Origin: an uncultured Opitutaceae bacterium
GTDB taxonomy: Bacteria > Verrucomicrobiota > Verrucomicrobiia > Opitutales > Opitutaceae
Length of the DNA stretch: 5,708 nt
Assembly (NCBI GenBank): GCA_937128785.1
Contig: CAKZMS010000338.1
Coordinates: 1-5,708 of the forward strand
Direction of reading: 5' to 3'
The notes under the pieces: generated by a model
What the model was told of the DNA's origin: nothing
Database searches by the model: none
The model's input: the letters and a program-made list of their open reading frames with translations, nothing else
Shown: positions 1-5,300 of the stretch, in pieces
How the letters are laid out: the number at the start of each line of letters is the position of its first letter
Position numbering within the stretch: position 1 is the stretch's first letter
Made by a program: the position numbers and the translations under genes

Positions 1-275
1 CCTGCCCAAGAAAACAAATCGGAATGATTCAGGTGTAGTTCCGACCTCACCAAACCCGCTCGTTGGAACCGCTTCAGATTGCGGTAAATGTTCGAAAAAT
101 CACCGCCAACTTCGAAGTGGATCGTTTTAATGGACACCGGAGATTGCACGACCTGCAACCACTTTACCATATCGCAGCGAAGCCTCGTCACCCGCATTCC
201 GTGATTCCGCAAGAGGGAGCGAACCCGGCCATCGCTGATCCGGTTCGTTAAGGGAAGCTCAGTAGACCTTGACAT
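1..275 (-). CDS. Fur-family transcriptional regulator, N-terminal half (runs off left edge)
   Basis: The minus strand is open from an ATG at 275-273 to the window edge, giving 91 residues without a stop. The protein carries a Fur-type winged helix: residues 17-33 (RVRSLLRNHGMRVTRLR) match the first helix and the 'G.r.T..R' turn. Residues 60-76 (FSNIYRNLKRFQRAGLV) match the recognition helix and wing, where family members read 'atvYR.L..f...Glv'. Fur-family proteins are cytoplasmic metal- or peroxide-sensing repressors. The C-terminal dimerisation and metal-binding half lies outside, so Fur, Zur, PerR and Mur cannot be told apart. The start is supported by a purine-rich AAAGGA and a GGAG just upstream of the ATG. 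It overlaps the end of the upstream minus-strand gene by 17 bases, so the two are probably co-transcribed. The family call rests on motif reading only. Confidence 0.75.
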   Translation of the reverse strand, partial: MSRSTELPLTNRISDGRVRSLLRNHGMRVTRLRCDMVKWLQVVQSPVSIKTIHFEVGGDFSNIYRNLKRFQRAGLVRSELHLNHSDLFSWA

Positions 276-708
276 GAATCCTTTCGCTCCGCAACGGCTC
301 TGCTACCACCTCAAAATCAGCGGCCGCCTTCTCGCAGAAGACAACCCGGCCGGTAAGCAACATTTCTCCCAGCGAGGGCCGCATTCCGATCCGTTCGCGC
401 ATCCGTATCAATCGACTCCCCACAGGGGCGTGGGGATAGACATCCGACCAAGGGTGTACCGAGGTCGACCGCGCAGCTTGACGAGAGCTCGCAATAATAC
501 ACTCGAACTCGCCCCAAGTCTGCGACTTCAACACGGAGGCGAAGAACTTGGCTTCGTCGTCGGACAAGGGCCAAACTCCGGTTCGGATCAACAAACCGCC
601 CAGCCACGACCGAAAGAGTGGCCGCTTCGCCGTTCTGCGCCGAAAGTCTCCGAGTACCTTCGACTCGGCTACGCGATATCGGGCCATGTAGAGCTGAGCA
701 AACGTCAT
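259..708 (-). CDS. Hypothetical protein, 149 residues, upstream of the Fur-family gene
   Basis: I do not recognise this protein. It is 149 residues, with no signal peptide and no convincing membrane segment. It has a basic stretch near residues 22-34 (DFRRRTAKRPLFR), a hydrophobic patch GGLLIRTGVWPL, and a mixed helical-looking middle (LSDDEAKFFASVLKSQTWGE). The balanced composition looks coding, whereas the plus-strand frame over the same bases is rich in Pro, Arg, His and Gln and looks like its shadow. Its stop lies 17 bases inside the start of the Fur-family gene, which suggests translational coupling. The start is uncertain: ATG at 708 has only AAGGG directly abutting it, and a second ATG at residue 8 has no better ribosome binding site. 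A small hairpin (721-736) lies just upstream of the start. It might be a regulatory partner or a target of the Fur-like protein, but nothing in the sequence shows this. Confidence 0.55.
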   Translation of the reverse strand: MTFAQLYMARYRVAESKVLGDFRRRTAKRPLFRSWLGGLLIRTGVWPLSDDEAKFFASVLKSQTWGEFECIIASSRQAARSTSVHPWSDVYPHAPVGSRLIRMRERIGMRPSLGEMLLTGRVVFCEKAAADFEVVAEPLRSERIHVKVY

Positions 709-720
709 CCCTTAGACTAG

Positions 721-736
721 CGAAAGGGCTCTTTCG
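721..736. repeat. Perfect 6-bp inverted repeat (small hairpin) before the 149-residue gene
   Basis: CGAAAG, a GGCT loop, then CTTTCG: a perfect 6-bp stem. On the minus strand it lies 12 bases upstream of the ATG at 708, so in a minus-strand transcript it would sit in the leader beside the start codon. No T-tract follows on either strand within a few bases, so it is not a classical terminator. It could be an operator half-site pair or chance. Confidence 0.4.
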
Positions 737-738
737 GA

Positions 739-831
739 GGAATGGGATGAGTCACCTATTGCGGTGCACTATTTTTACCCTTCCTGTTCACAGATCCAAT
801 ATCTCGGGAGACATGTCTATGGCTCCTTTGT
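739..831 (+). repeat. Hairpin element copy 1 (terminator-like), paired with 2082-2175
   Basis: This copy aligns without gaps over 42 bases to 2082-2123, with 31 of 42 identical. The conserved blocks are GGAATGGGA, GAGTCACCTA and TTTTTACCC. A further matching block, GGCTCCTTTGT, follows at 821-831 at almost the same distance as in copy 2. On the plus strand, bases 750-756 (AGTCACC) pair with 763-766 (GGTG) plus 768-770 (ACT), with C767 bulged and loop TATTGC. ATTTTT follows, which is the layout of a rho-independent terminator. No convincing plus-strand gene lies upstream to be terminated. The conserved flanks extend beyond the hairpin, so it may be a repeat family rather than a plain terminator. 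Confidence 0.55.
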
Positions 832-1223
832 TGGAATTCCACCCATCAACCACGGAATTAAAGCTGCGTAAGAGTGCGCAGAGACCCTCGTCTCACGTTG
901 TTCCTCGATCACGCCATCTCGGGAAAATCTTTTCCATCTTCGCCCTTATCATACTTGATAGCTGTTGTTTATAGAATCCATGAACTGGTTCAAGATACGT
1001 CTAGGACCAGATTGGCTTCCCGCAGAAACCGAGCTTCAGGTCCAGGCTTCGGGGATGTGACGTCTATAGATTCATTACCCTATTCCAATTCGAGAGTTTC
1101 TCCGGGCGCCATCCCCACGCCAGCAGCCAGAGGAGATCCCATTCGCGCTCCGGGTGGCAAAACTCACCTCTCCCGCTAGCAAGGCGTTAGACTCTGACAG
1201 CGGACTTCGGACACCGCTATGGA
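832..1223. other. Gene-poor stretch between hairpin copy 1 and the lipoprotein gene
   Basis: I see no supportable gene here. The plus-strand open frames overlapping it are rich in Ser, Arg and Pro and lack recognisable motifs. A 26-codon plus-strand reading (980-1060) begins MNWFKIRLGPDWLP and looks somewhat protein-like, but stops abruptly and has no ribosome binding site. Near the right end, AGCGG (1199-1203) and CCGCT (1214-1218) form a 5-bp inverted repeat just past the stop of the lipoprotein gene. No T-tract accompanies it, so I do not call a terminator. Confidence 0.4.
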
Positions 1224-1751
1224 CTAGAGCCTTTTGAAGAGGGAGCTTTTACGCTCCTGAGCTGACAAAGCCCGAAAGCCGTTTCTATAGATATCCTCCT
1301 GAGGGTCCCAAAAGACCACCTCGGGTCCGCGGCCTCGGTCGGCAATGGCCACGATAATAGCATGTAGTCCTCCCTTTTTTGTCCGATAAGTGTACTCACC
1401 CAAGGCCAAGGCCTGGGCCTTGGTACCGGTTTGAAAATTGAGACCGTAGTAGTACCATTGCGCATCGGCATAGAACCGGGCCGTAAAGTCGTTGCAGTCC
1501 CTCGACGGCGTCCACCGGTGGGGACCGAGATTTGCTCGCCAGTAGTTGTGGAATTCCTGCAGCCAATCATAACGGATCACCTCATAAGTGGCATCCAGAG
1601 TGTGGGGCAGGAGCCCCTCATGGAGGAACGCAGCCACCCCCAGGGCAGAAACAACCTGTCCGGTTCCAGGATTCGCCGGGACAGATAAACGGTGCGCACA
1701 ACCCGAGAAGAGCCAAAAGCCAGCCACCAAGAGAGACGAGAAGAGACGCAT
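1224..1751 (-). CDS. Predicted lipoprotein with transglutaminase/papain-like Cys-His-Asp arrangement
   Basis: The protein is 175 residues. Its N-terminus MRLFSSLLVAGFWLFSGC is a lipoprotein signal peptide: a short charged start, a hydrophobic core and a lipobox FSGC, giving a lipidated Cys18 and an envelope location. The mature part contains DCNDF (Cys86), GGLHAIIVAI (His130) and VVFWDPQ (Asp149). This order and spacing resemble the Cys-His-Asp triad of transglutaminase-like and related papain-fold cysteine enzymes, whose members often read 'DC.DF...HA..v....D'. Aromatic residues are dense between the Cys and His (AQWYYYGLNF). A catalytic role, for example on peptidoglycan or envelope proteins, is an inference from this pattern; the substrate is unknown. 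There is no strong ribosome binding site: AGGA lies about 15 bases upstream of the ATG. It is apparently monocistronic in this window. The coding call is firm, the enzyme-fold call tentative. Confidence 0.75.
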   Translation of the reverse strand: MRLFSSLLVAGFWLFSGCAHRLSVPANPGTGQVVSALGVAAFLHEGLLPHTLDATYEVIRYDWLQEFHNYWRANLGPHRWTPSRDCNDFTARFYADAQWYYYGLNFQTGTKAQALALGEYTYRTKKGGLHAIIVAIADRGRGPEVVFWDPQEDIYRNGFRALSAQERKSSLFKRL

Positions 1752-1811
1752 GGGTAAAATCGTGATTCCTACCGAATCGCCGGGGAGCGGCCGCGGATGC
1801 CCGTGAGGTGA

Positions 1812-2063
1812 CGTTCATTCCGCCAAAGAAACCATGCCCTGCGATCGATCGAACGGGCCCGAAAAGAAGTTTCAGCCGAGTTTGCTGCGAAGTGTTCCCT
1901 CACCTGTCCCGTCGGATTTGACCCGGAGACCATCGGTTCTCGTCTGGCCGAAAACACTTCGACCAATGACCAACCCATCAAACCAGAGGGCGCGAGTGCT
2001 CGGGCACTGGCCGCGCACGTGTCAGCAGAGGAGCTCTCGAAAAACAACATTACCCCAGCCTAG
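1812..2063 (+). pseudogene. Protein-like open stretch without an ATG/GTG/TTG start (possible gene remnant)
   Basis: After an in-frame TGA at 1809-1811 this frame stays open to TAG at 2061-2063. Its last 74 codons, counted from a CTG at 1839, read like a real hydrophilic protein: an Arg/Lys-rich helix (SIERARKEVSAEFAAK), a Cys pair (CSLTC), then acidic and Ala-rich segments ending EELSKNNITPA. No ATG, GTG or TTG occurs before the conserved-looking part. The nearest ATG (1834) is in another frame, so a frameshift, a lost start or a CTG start would be needed. A terminator-like hairpin (copy 2) begins about 29 bases after the stop, which mildly supports a plus-strand gene. The minus strand has a 93-codon open frame across the same bases, which looks less protein-like. 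I do not recognise the family. Confidence 0.35.
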
Positions 2064-2081
2064 CAGGACGACTAAAATCGG

Positions 2082-2175
2082 GGAATGGGAGGAGTCACCT
2101 AGCGGGGGCTCGATTTTTTACCCTCTGCATGGCTTTACTCATTGCCCCGAGAGAAATTACTCGCGGCTCCCCTGT
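2082..2175 (+). repeat. Hairpin element copy 2 (terminator-like), paired with 739-831
   Basis: This is the second copy of the 739-831 element. On the plus strand 2092-2099 (GAGTCACC) pairs with 2104-2111 (GGGGGCTC), with loop TAGC, one T-G wobble and one A-G mismatch, and is followed by GATTTTTT. The outer stem is GAG/CTC here and AGT/ACT in copy 1; the hairpin is kept although its 3' arm differs. An alternative pairing, AAAATCG (2074-2080) with CGATTTT (2111-2117), would extend the stem or compete with it. GGCTCCCCTGT (2165-2175) matches the downstream block of copy 1. It could terminate transcripts from the open stretch ending at 2063. Confidence 0.55.
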
Positions 2176-2231
2176 ACAATCGTCGCACCGCGGACACGAC
2201 ATCAAATGCCCACTGACGGAGAGCTGAAATC

Positions 2232-2314
2232 CTCGTTTTAGGCGGTTACCCAGCTACGCCATCGGCTGACCGAACCGCGCTAATATTACGTTTAATCCCC
2301 TTTTTTAAAACGAG
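2232..2314. repeat. Nested inverted repeats: 9-bp outer and 6+4-bp inner stems
   Basis: The outer arms CTCGTTTTA (2232-2240) and TAAAACGAG (2306-2314) are perfectly complementary over 9 bp. Inside, GCGGTT (2242-2247) pairs with AACCGC (2273-2278), and CAGC (2251-2254) with GCTG (2265-2268). Together they give a branched-free long hairpin with a large AT-rich 3' internal loop that ends in TTTTTT (2301-2306). It is in the gap upstream of the signalling operon. It could be a structured RNA leader, the end of a miniature mobile element, or a degenerate terminator; the T-tract is too far from the inner stem for a textbook terminator. Confidence 0.45.
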
Positions 2315-2397
2315 TTATCCACTCTATGAGTCAATTGAAAATGCGCTTAACCCACGCTTGGCCTTCCAGAGCATCCGAACCTGATACCTACACCCCA

Positions 2398-2487
2398 AGA
2401 TCTAATATTTATAGGTATATTACCCTATTTACATTAGGTAACTTCACAAGTTTCAAATTTAACCGAACCGGCCTATCGTTAGTTACC
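2398..2487 (+). promoter_or_regulatory. AT-rich putative promoter/operator region of the two-component operon
   Basis: This is the only strongly AT-rich stretch upstream of the response regulator. It contains TATATT (2416-2421) as a possible -10 box, but no good -35 at normal spacing, so an activated or regulated promoter is more likely than a strong constitutive one. TAGGTA occurs at 2412 and TAGGTAAC at 2435 (23 bp apart). Inverted counterparts are TTACC at 2420-2424 (TTACCCTA) and GTTACC at 2482-2487. These could be operator sites, for example for autoregulation by the downstream LuxR-type regulator. The remaining gap (2176-2512) has no convincing gene. Confidence 0.3.
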
Positions 2488-2512
2488 ACCTCACCAGAGC
2501 CTGTTGCCTAAC

Positions 2513-3208
2513 ATGCCATTGAAACTGCCCAAACCTGTTAATTGTAACCACCCAGCGCCCCTCCTTGACCGGGCGGCTGGAGACACGGCAGTTGTTGTCA
2601 TTGATGATCACCAAACAATCGCTCAACTCCTGGCGGACTTCGTCGACCGACACGAGGGCTTCCAATGTGTGGGCACCTCCTCCTCTGGCACCGAAGGCAT
2701 TAGGCTGATCGAAGACCACAAACCTGATCTGGTGATTCTCGACCTCCAGCTTGGAGATATGAGCGGGTTGGAGGTGCTTGAGCGGATTAAGAATCATCGA
2801 CCAGAACCCAAAATTCTTATCTTCTCGGCCTTGGTCAACGAGGCAATCGTGGGCTTCACGCTACGCTCCAAAATCGATGCCTTCGTGGAAAAGGGTGTCC
2901 CCATGGAACAACTCACGAATGCCTTGGAAGGCATCCGGCGCGGGGAGGTCTACTTCAGCCCCACCGCCTCCAAATCACTCCGACAAATCGTTCACCGCCG
3001 CAAGTATGCAAACCTGGACCACAATGATTTAGTGGCCCTGCGTCTCGTAGCCCAACAGCAGCCCATAAAGCACATTGCTCACGAACTCGGGCTGTCACAA
3101 TCCGGTGCCTACAAACTGGTCGATCGCCTGCTAGCAAAAACGGGGTCAGCCAATACGGCCCAGCTGCTCCACCAGGCCGTGCTCCTGGGTCTAATTACAC
3201 CTGAATGA
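2513..3208 (+). CDS. Response regulator, receiver plus LuxR-type HTH (NarL/FixJ-like)
   Basis: Cytoplasmic DNA-binding response regulator of a two-component system. Numbered from the ATG at 2513, residues about 26-145 form a receiver: acidic pocket Asp31/Asp32 (VVVIDDHQ), phospho-accepting Asp77 (VILDLQLGDMSG), the switch Ser105 (IFSAL) and Lys127 (VEKG). Residues about 165-228 form a LuxR-type HTH (IAHELGLSQSGAYKLVDRLL), divergent from the usual family, with Ser-Gly-Ala-Tyr in the recognition helix in place of the common Thr-Val-Lys. A TTG at 2504 is an alternative start adding three residues. Neither start has a clear ribosome binding site. Its TGA overlaps the ATG of the kinase in ATGA, so the two are almost certainly cognate and co-expressed. 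It probably regulates transcription after phosphorylation by that kinase; target genes are not visible beyond possible autoregulation. Confidence 0.95.
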   Translation: MPLKLPKPVNCNHPAPLLDRAAGDTAVVVIDDHQTIAQLLADFVDRHEGFQCVGTSSSGTEGIRLIEDHKPDLVILDLQLGDMSGLEVLERIKNHRPEPKILIFSALVNEAIVGFTLRSKIDAFVEKGVPMEQLTNALEGIRRGEVYFSPTASKSLRQIVHRRKYANLDHNDLVALRLVAQQQPIKHIAHELGLSQSGAYKLVDRLLAKTGSANTAQLLHQAVLLGLITPE

Positions 3209-5097
3209 CCCGAAACTTGGCCCAACCAACCATGATAACATCCACCATGCCTCTCAGTCTGACCTCTGAATTGCCGCCGGAACTGCTGGAGCCCTCCTCT
3301 CTGGCTCTGGAAATTTGTCACTTGGGACACAGTAGACTGCTGATCGTCGAACGCCGCAATGCCGCTAACGTGGTGTGGGTTTCACCTCGGGACCATTCCG
3401 ATGATACGACCCGGAGCAGGCGTCTACACAAACTCCTGACGTCGACTAAAACGAGCGACAAAACCACTTTAAAAACGGCGCTCAAGGAGGCAATCGAATG
3501 TGGTTCGAGCAAGACACAACTGCGCGGAACGCAACAGCCGGGGTCTGTCACTTCCCTCATCGCAAAACGCCTGTCAAATTCCAAAACTCCACCGCACTTG
3601 TGCATGCTGGTGCTGAAGACTAGGACCGAAGCGGGTAACCTGCTAAGAGATCATGCCAAAAATTTGTTACAGGGAGTGGAACAAGCCGGTGAGGGCTTTG
3701 CCCTAACGGATCAAGCGGGATGCTTCACGTACTTGAATCGAGTCCACGTCGAAATTTTCGGATATCAGGACCAGGCAGAGCTAATCGGGAAGAGCTGGAA
3801 AATTCTTTACTCCCCCGAAGAAGCCGACCGGCTTGAGCGCGAAGTCATGCCCAATCTCGCCAAAACTGGCACGTGGTCTGGCTCCGCGTTGGCCCGCAGA
3901 AAGGACGGAAGCGAATTCCATGAGACTTTGACCCTATCGGTAACGCCGAATGGCCAGATCGCCTGTAACTGTCAGGACCGAACGCAGGAAATGAGATCGA
4001 TAAAGACTTTGCAGGATAGCGAGGAACTATTTCGAAAGGTGGCGGAGAATCTGCCTTCCGGCTTGTTGATCCGAGAAATAGAAGGCAAGTATATCTATGC
4101 GAACAGGGTGGCTCGACATGTCGGGTGGCCTCGACCGATCGACCCAATCGGCAAACGGCCCGAGGAGATATTTCCTCCGGAACTCCTGGAGCAGCTGAGA
4201 TCAGTTCCAGACGCCGCACTGGAGGGAGATCGGGTTTTGCGGAAAGATATCGAATTTAACGTCGGTTCAGAACGGAAGACCATTGAAATCCTGAAATTCT
4301 GGATCCCAAACCCGGGAAGCGAACACGAAGACTCCGTGTGCAATATTTGCACCGATGTAACCGAGCGCCGAACAGTCGAGGCCAGCCTGCGCGAGATGCT
4401 TGAGCAAAAATCTCAATCTTTGACCATGCAACGGCAGTTTATTTCGACAATTTCCCACGAATTCAGGAGCCCGATGGCCGCAATCCAAGGAGCCGCCGCG
4501 TTGATGGAAATGACGCTCGGGTCCGACTTGCCTGAGCAACTTGACCGGTATTTGGAAATCCAGAGAGAATCACTCGGCACGCTGGGCGATCTGGTGGACC
4601 AGGTGCTTTTGATCAACCGCCTGGAACAGGCTGTCACCGAACCATCGCTGAGTCCGCTCGATGTTACCGAATTCGTCCACGGTCTCAGGGACTACTTTAA
4701 CGACACCGCGAGATCTCCTCGCGTACGGGTAAACCTCCCCGAGGCACCGATTGGCTTGGTGAGTGTGGATGACAGCCTGCTGAAATCCGCCTTAGAGAAC
4801 TTGCTTTCGAACGCCGTCAAATACTCGCCCCGAGGCTCCCCCATTGTGATCACTCTGGCGCGCAACACCGATTCCTTAGAGATCAGTGTCAAGGATTCAG
4901 GGATCGGAATCCCCGCCGACGAGCTAGGTCGGCTCGGCGAAGCCTTTTTCCGGGCCAGAAATGTCGGTTCGGTGCCGGGTACCGGACTCGGGTTGAAAAT
5001 TGTGAAACGCTGCATCGAATTGCACCAAGGCACTCTCGAATTCACTAGCCGCGAGAAGAGCGGATCTACTTTCACCATTAAAATTCCTGTCAAATGA
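3205..5097 (+). CDS. Soluble PAS-PAS sensor histidine kinase
   Basis: 630 residues with no membrane segment, so probably a cytoplasmic sensor. Domains in order: an N-terminal region (about 1-145) that I do not recognise, perhaps a degenerate PAS; PAS 1 (about 154-262, GFALTDQAGCFTYLN ... RKDGSEF); PAS 2 (about 273-388, ending ICTDVTERR); a short coiled coil; HisKA with the H-box ISHEFRSP and phospho-accepting His418; and an HATPase_c domain. The ATPase domain has the N-box ENLLSNAVKYS (Asn536), G1 DSGIGI (Asp564), the F-box region GEAFFRARN and G2 PGTGLGLKIV. All catalytic boxes are present, so it should be active in autophosphorylation. The start overlaps the upstream regulator stop (ATGA) with no strong ribosome binding site, which suggests translational coupling. 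The next cistron starts the same way at its end. The signal is unknown; a PAS ligand or redox cofactor is possible, but no diagnostic residue is visible. Confidence 0.95.
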   Translation: MTRNLAQPTMITSTMPLSLTSELPPELLEPSSLALEICHLGHSRLLIVERRNAANVVWVSPRDHSDDTTRSRRLHKLLTSTKTSDKTTLKTALKEAIECGSSKTQLRGTQQPGSVTSLIAKRLSNSKTPPHLCMLVLKTRTEAGNLLRDHAKNLLQGVEQAGEGFALTDQAGCFTYLNRVHVEIFGYQDQAELIGKSWKILYSPEEADRLEREVMPNLAKTGTWSGSALARRKDGSEFHETLTLSVTPNGQIACNCQDRTQEMRSIKTLQDSEELFRKVAENLPSGLLIREIEGKYIYANRVARHVGWPRPIDPIGKRPEEIFPPELLEQLRSVPDAALEGDRVLRKDIEFNVGSERKTIEILKFWIPNPGSEHEDSVCNICTDVTERRTVEASLREMLEQKSQSLTMQRQFISTISHEFRSPMAAIQGAAALMEMTLGSDLPEQLDRYLEIQRESLGTLGDLVDQVLLINRLEQAVTEPSLSPLDVTEFVHGLRDYFNDTARSPRVRVNLPEAPIGLVSVDDSLLKSALENLLSNAVKYSPRGSPIVITLARNTDSLEISVKDSGIGIPADELGRLGEAFFRARNVGSVPGTGLGLKIVKRCIELHQGTLEFTSREKSGSTFTIKIPVK

Positions 5098-5300
5098 GCG
5101 ATGTAAGTCTGCAGCCCCCCCCCTCTAAGCTCCTCGTCGCCGAGGATGACCCTCTCATCCGGGAGACCTTGCAGGACCTGCTTGTAATGGCCGGGTTCGA
5201 AATTGCCCAACCGTTTGCCCGATGCGAACAACAGGGCGATCAAAAAGTTCTGGCCCAGCAATTTGATCCGTTGCAGCAACAAACTGTTCCCGGCTCGTGA
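5094..5300 (+). CDS. Second response regulator, receiver domain truncated after helix 1
   Basis: It starts in an ATGA overlap with the kinase stop, so it was the third cistron of the operon. Residues 12-37 (KLLVAEDDPLIRETLQDLL, then VMAGFEI) are the first strand, the acidic pair Asp18/Asp19 and the first helix of a receiver. From about residue 38 the sequence no longer resembles a receiver: it is Gln-rich and ends at residue 68 with no phospho-accepting Asp, switch Thr/Ser or Lys. The tail is the reverse complement of a DUF3095 coding sequence, so it is accidental translation across a junction. As it stands the product cannot be phosphorylated normally. A run of nine C bases lies in codons 8-10. 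The intact ancestor was probably a single-domain or output-bearing response regulator served by the same kinase. Confidence 0.7.
   Translation: MSDVSLQPPPSKLLVAEDDPLIRETLQDLLVMAGFEIAQPFARCEQQGDQKVLAQQFDPLQQQTVPGS
5115..5123. repeat. C9 homopolymer near the start of the second response regulator
   Basis: Nine consecutive C bases encode the Pro-Pro-Pro of residues 8-10. The tract as written keeps the receiver in frame with the ATG that overlaps the kinase stop. Tracts of this length can slip during replication or be miscounted in sequencing, and either would shift the frame. Confidence 0.8.
5178..5205. other. Junction between receiver gene and inverted DUF3095 gene
   Basis: Receiver-like coding on the plus strand is recognisable up to about 5204, and DUF3095-like coding on the minus strand is recognisable down to about 5178-5205 (NFEPGHYKQ). 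The two similarities abut or overlap slightly, so the breakpoint is in this short interval, perhaps at a microhomology. No insertion sequence, target duplication or tRNA is seen here. Confidence 0.6.

Noticed and set aside
274..720. 148-codon plus-strand open frame with a terminator-like hairpin downstream
   Set aside because: It is rich in Pro, Arg, His, Gln and Ser like a shadow frame. The minus-strand frame over the same bases looks coding and overlaps the Fur-family start.
980..1060. Short plus-strand frame MNWFKIRLGPDWLP...
   Set aside because: Only 26 codons, no ribosome binding site and no continuation. The frames after the stop are not convincing as a frameshifted remainder.
1180..1195. 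GCGTTAGAC resembling the 3' core of an integron attC site
   Set aside because: No matching RYYYAAC partner is found at a suitable distance, and no integrase or cassette structure is present. The GCCTAGC/GACTAGC near the hairpin elements also lack attC partners.
1196..1223. Terminator for the lipoprotein gene
   Set aside because: Only a 5-bp stem (AGCGG/CCGCT) with a 10-base loop and no T-tract on the minus strand.
1769..2050. 93-codon minus-strand open frame opposite the startless plus-strand stretch
   Set aside because: Its translation is Ser/Arg/Ala-rich without motifs, and the plus-strand reading looks more protein-like. I could not exclude it entirely.
2326..2511. 61-codon plus-strand open frame in the AT-rich gap before the response regulator
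   Set aside because: Composition follows the AT-rich promoter region (Thr, Ser, Tyr, Phe), there is no ribosome binding site and it overlaps the alternative start of the regulator gene.
4692..5177. Long minus-strand open frame continuing from the DUF3095 fragment through the receiver and kinase genes
   Set aside because: It is antisense to strongly supported kinase catalytic motifs, and its translation loses DUF3095-like character at the junction, so it is read-through by chance.
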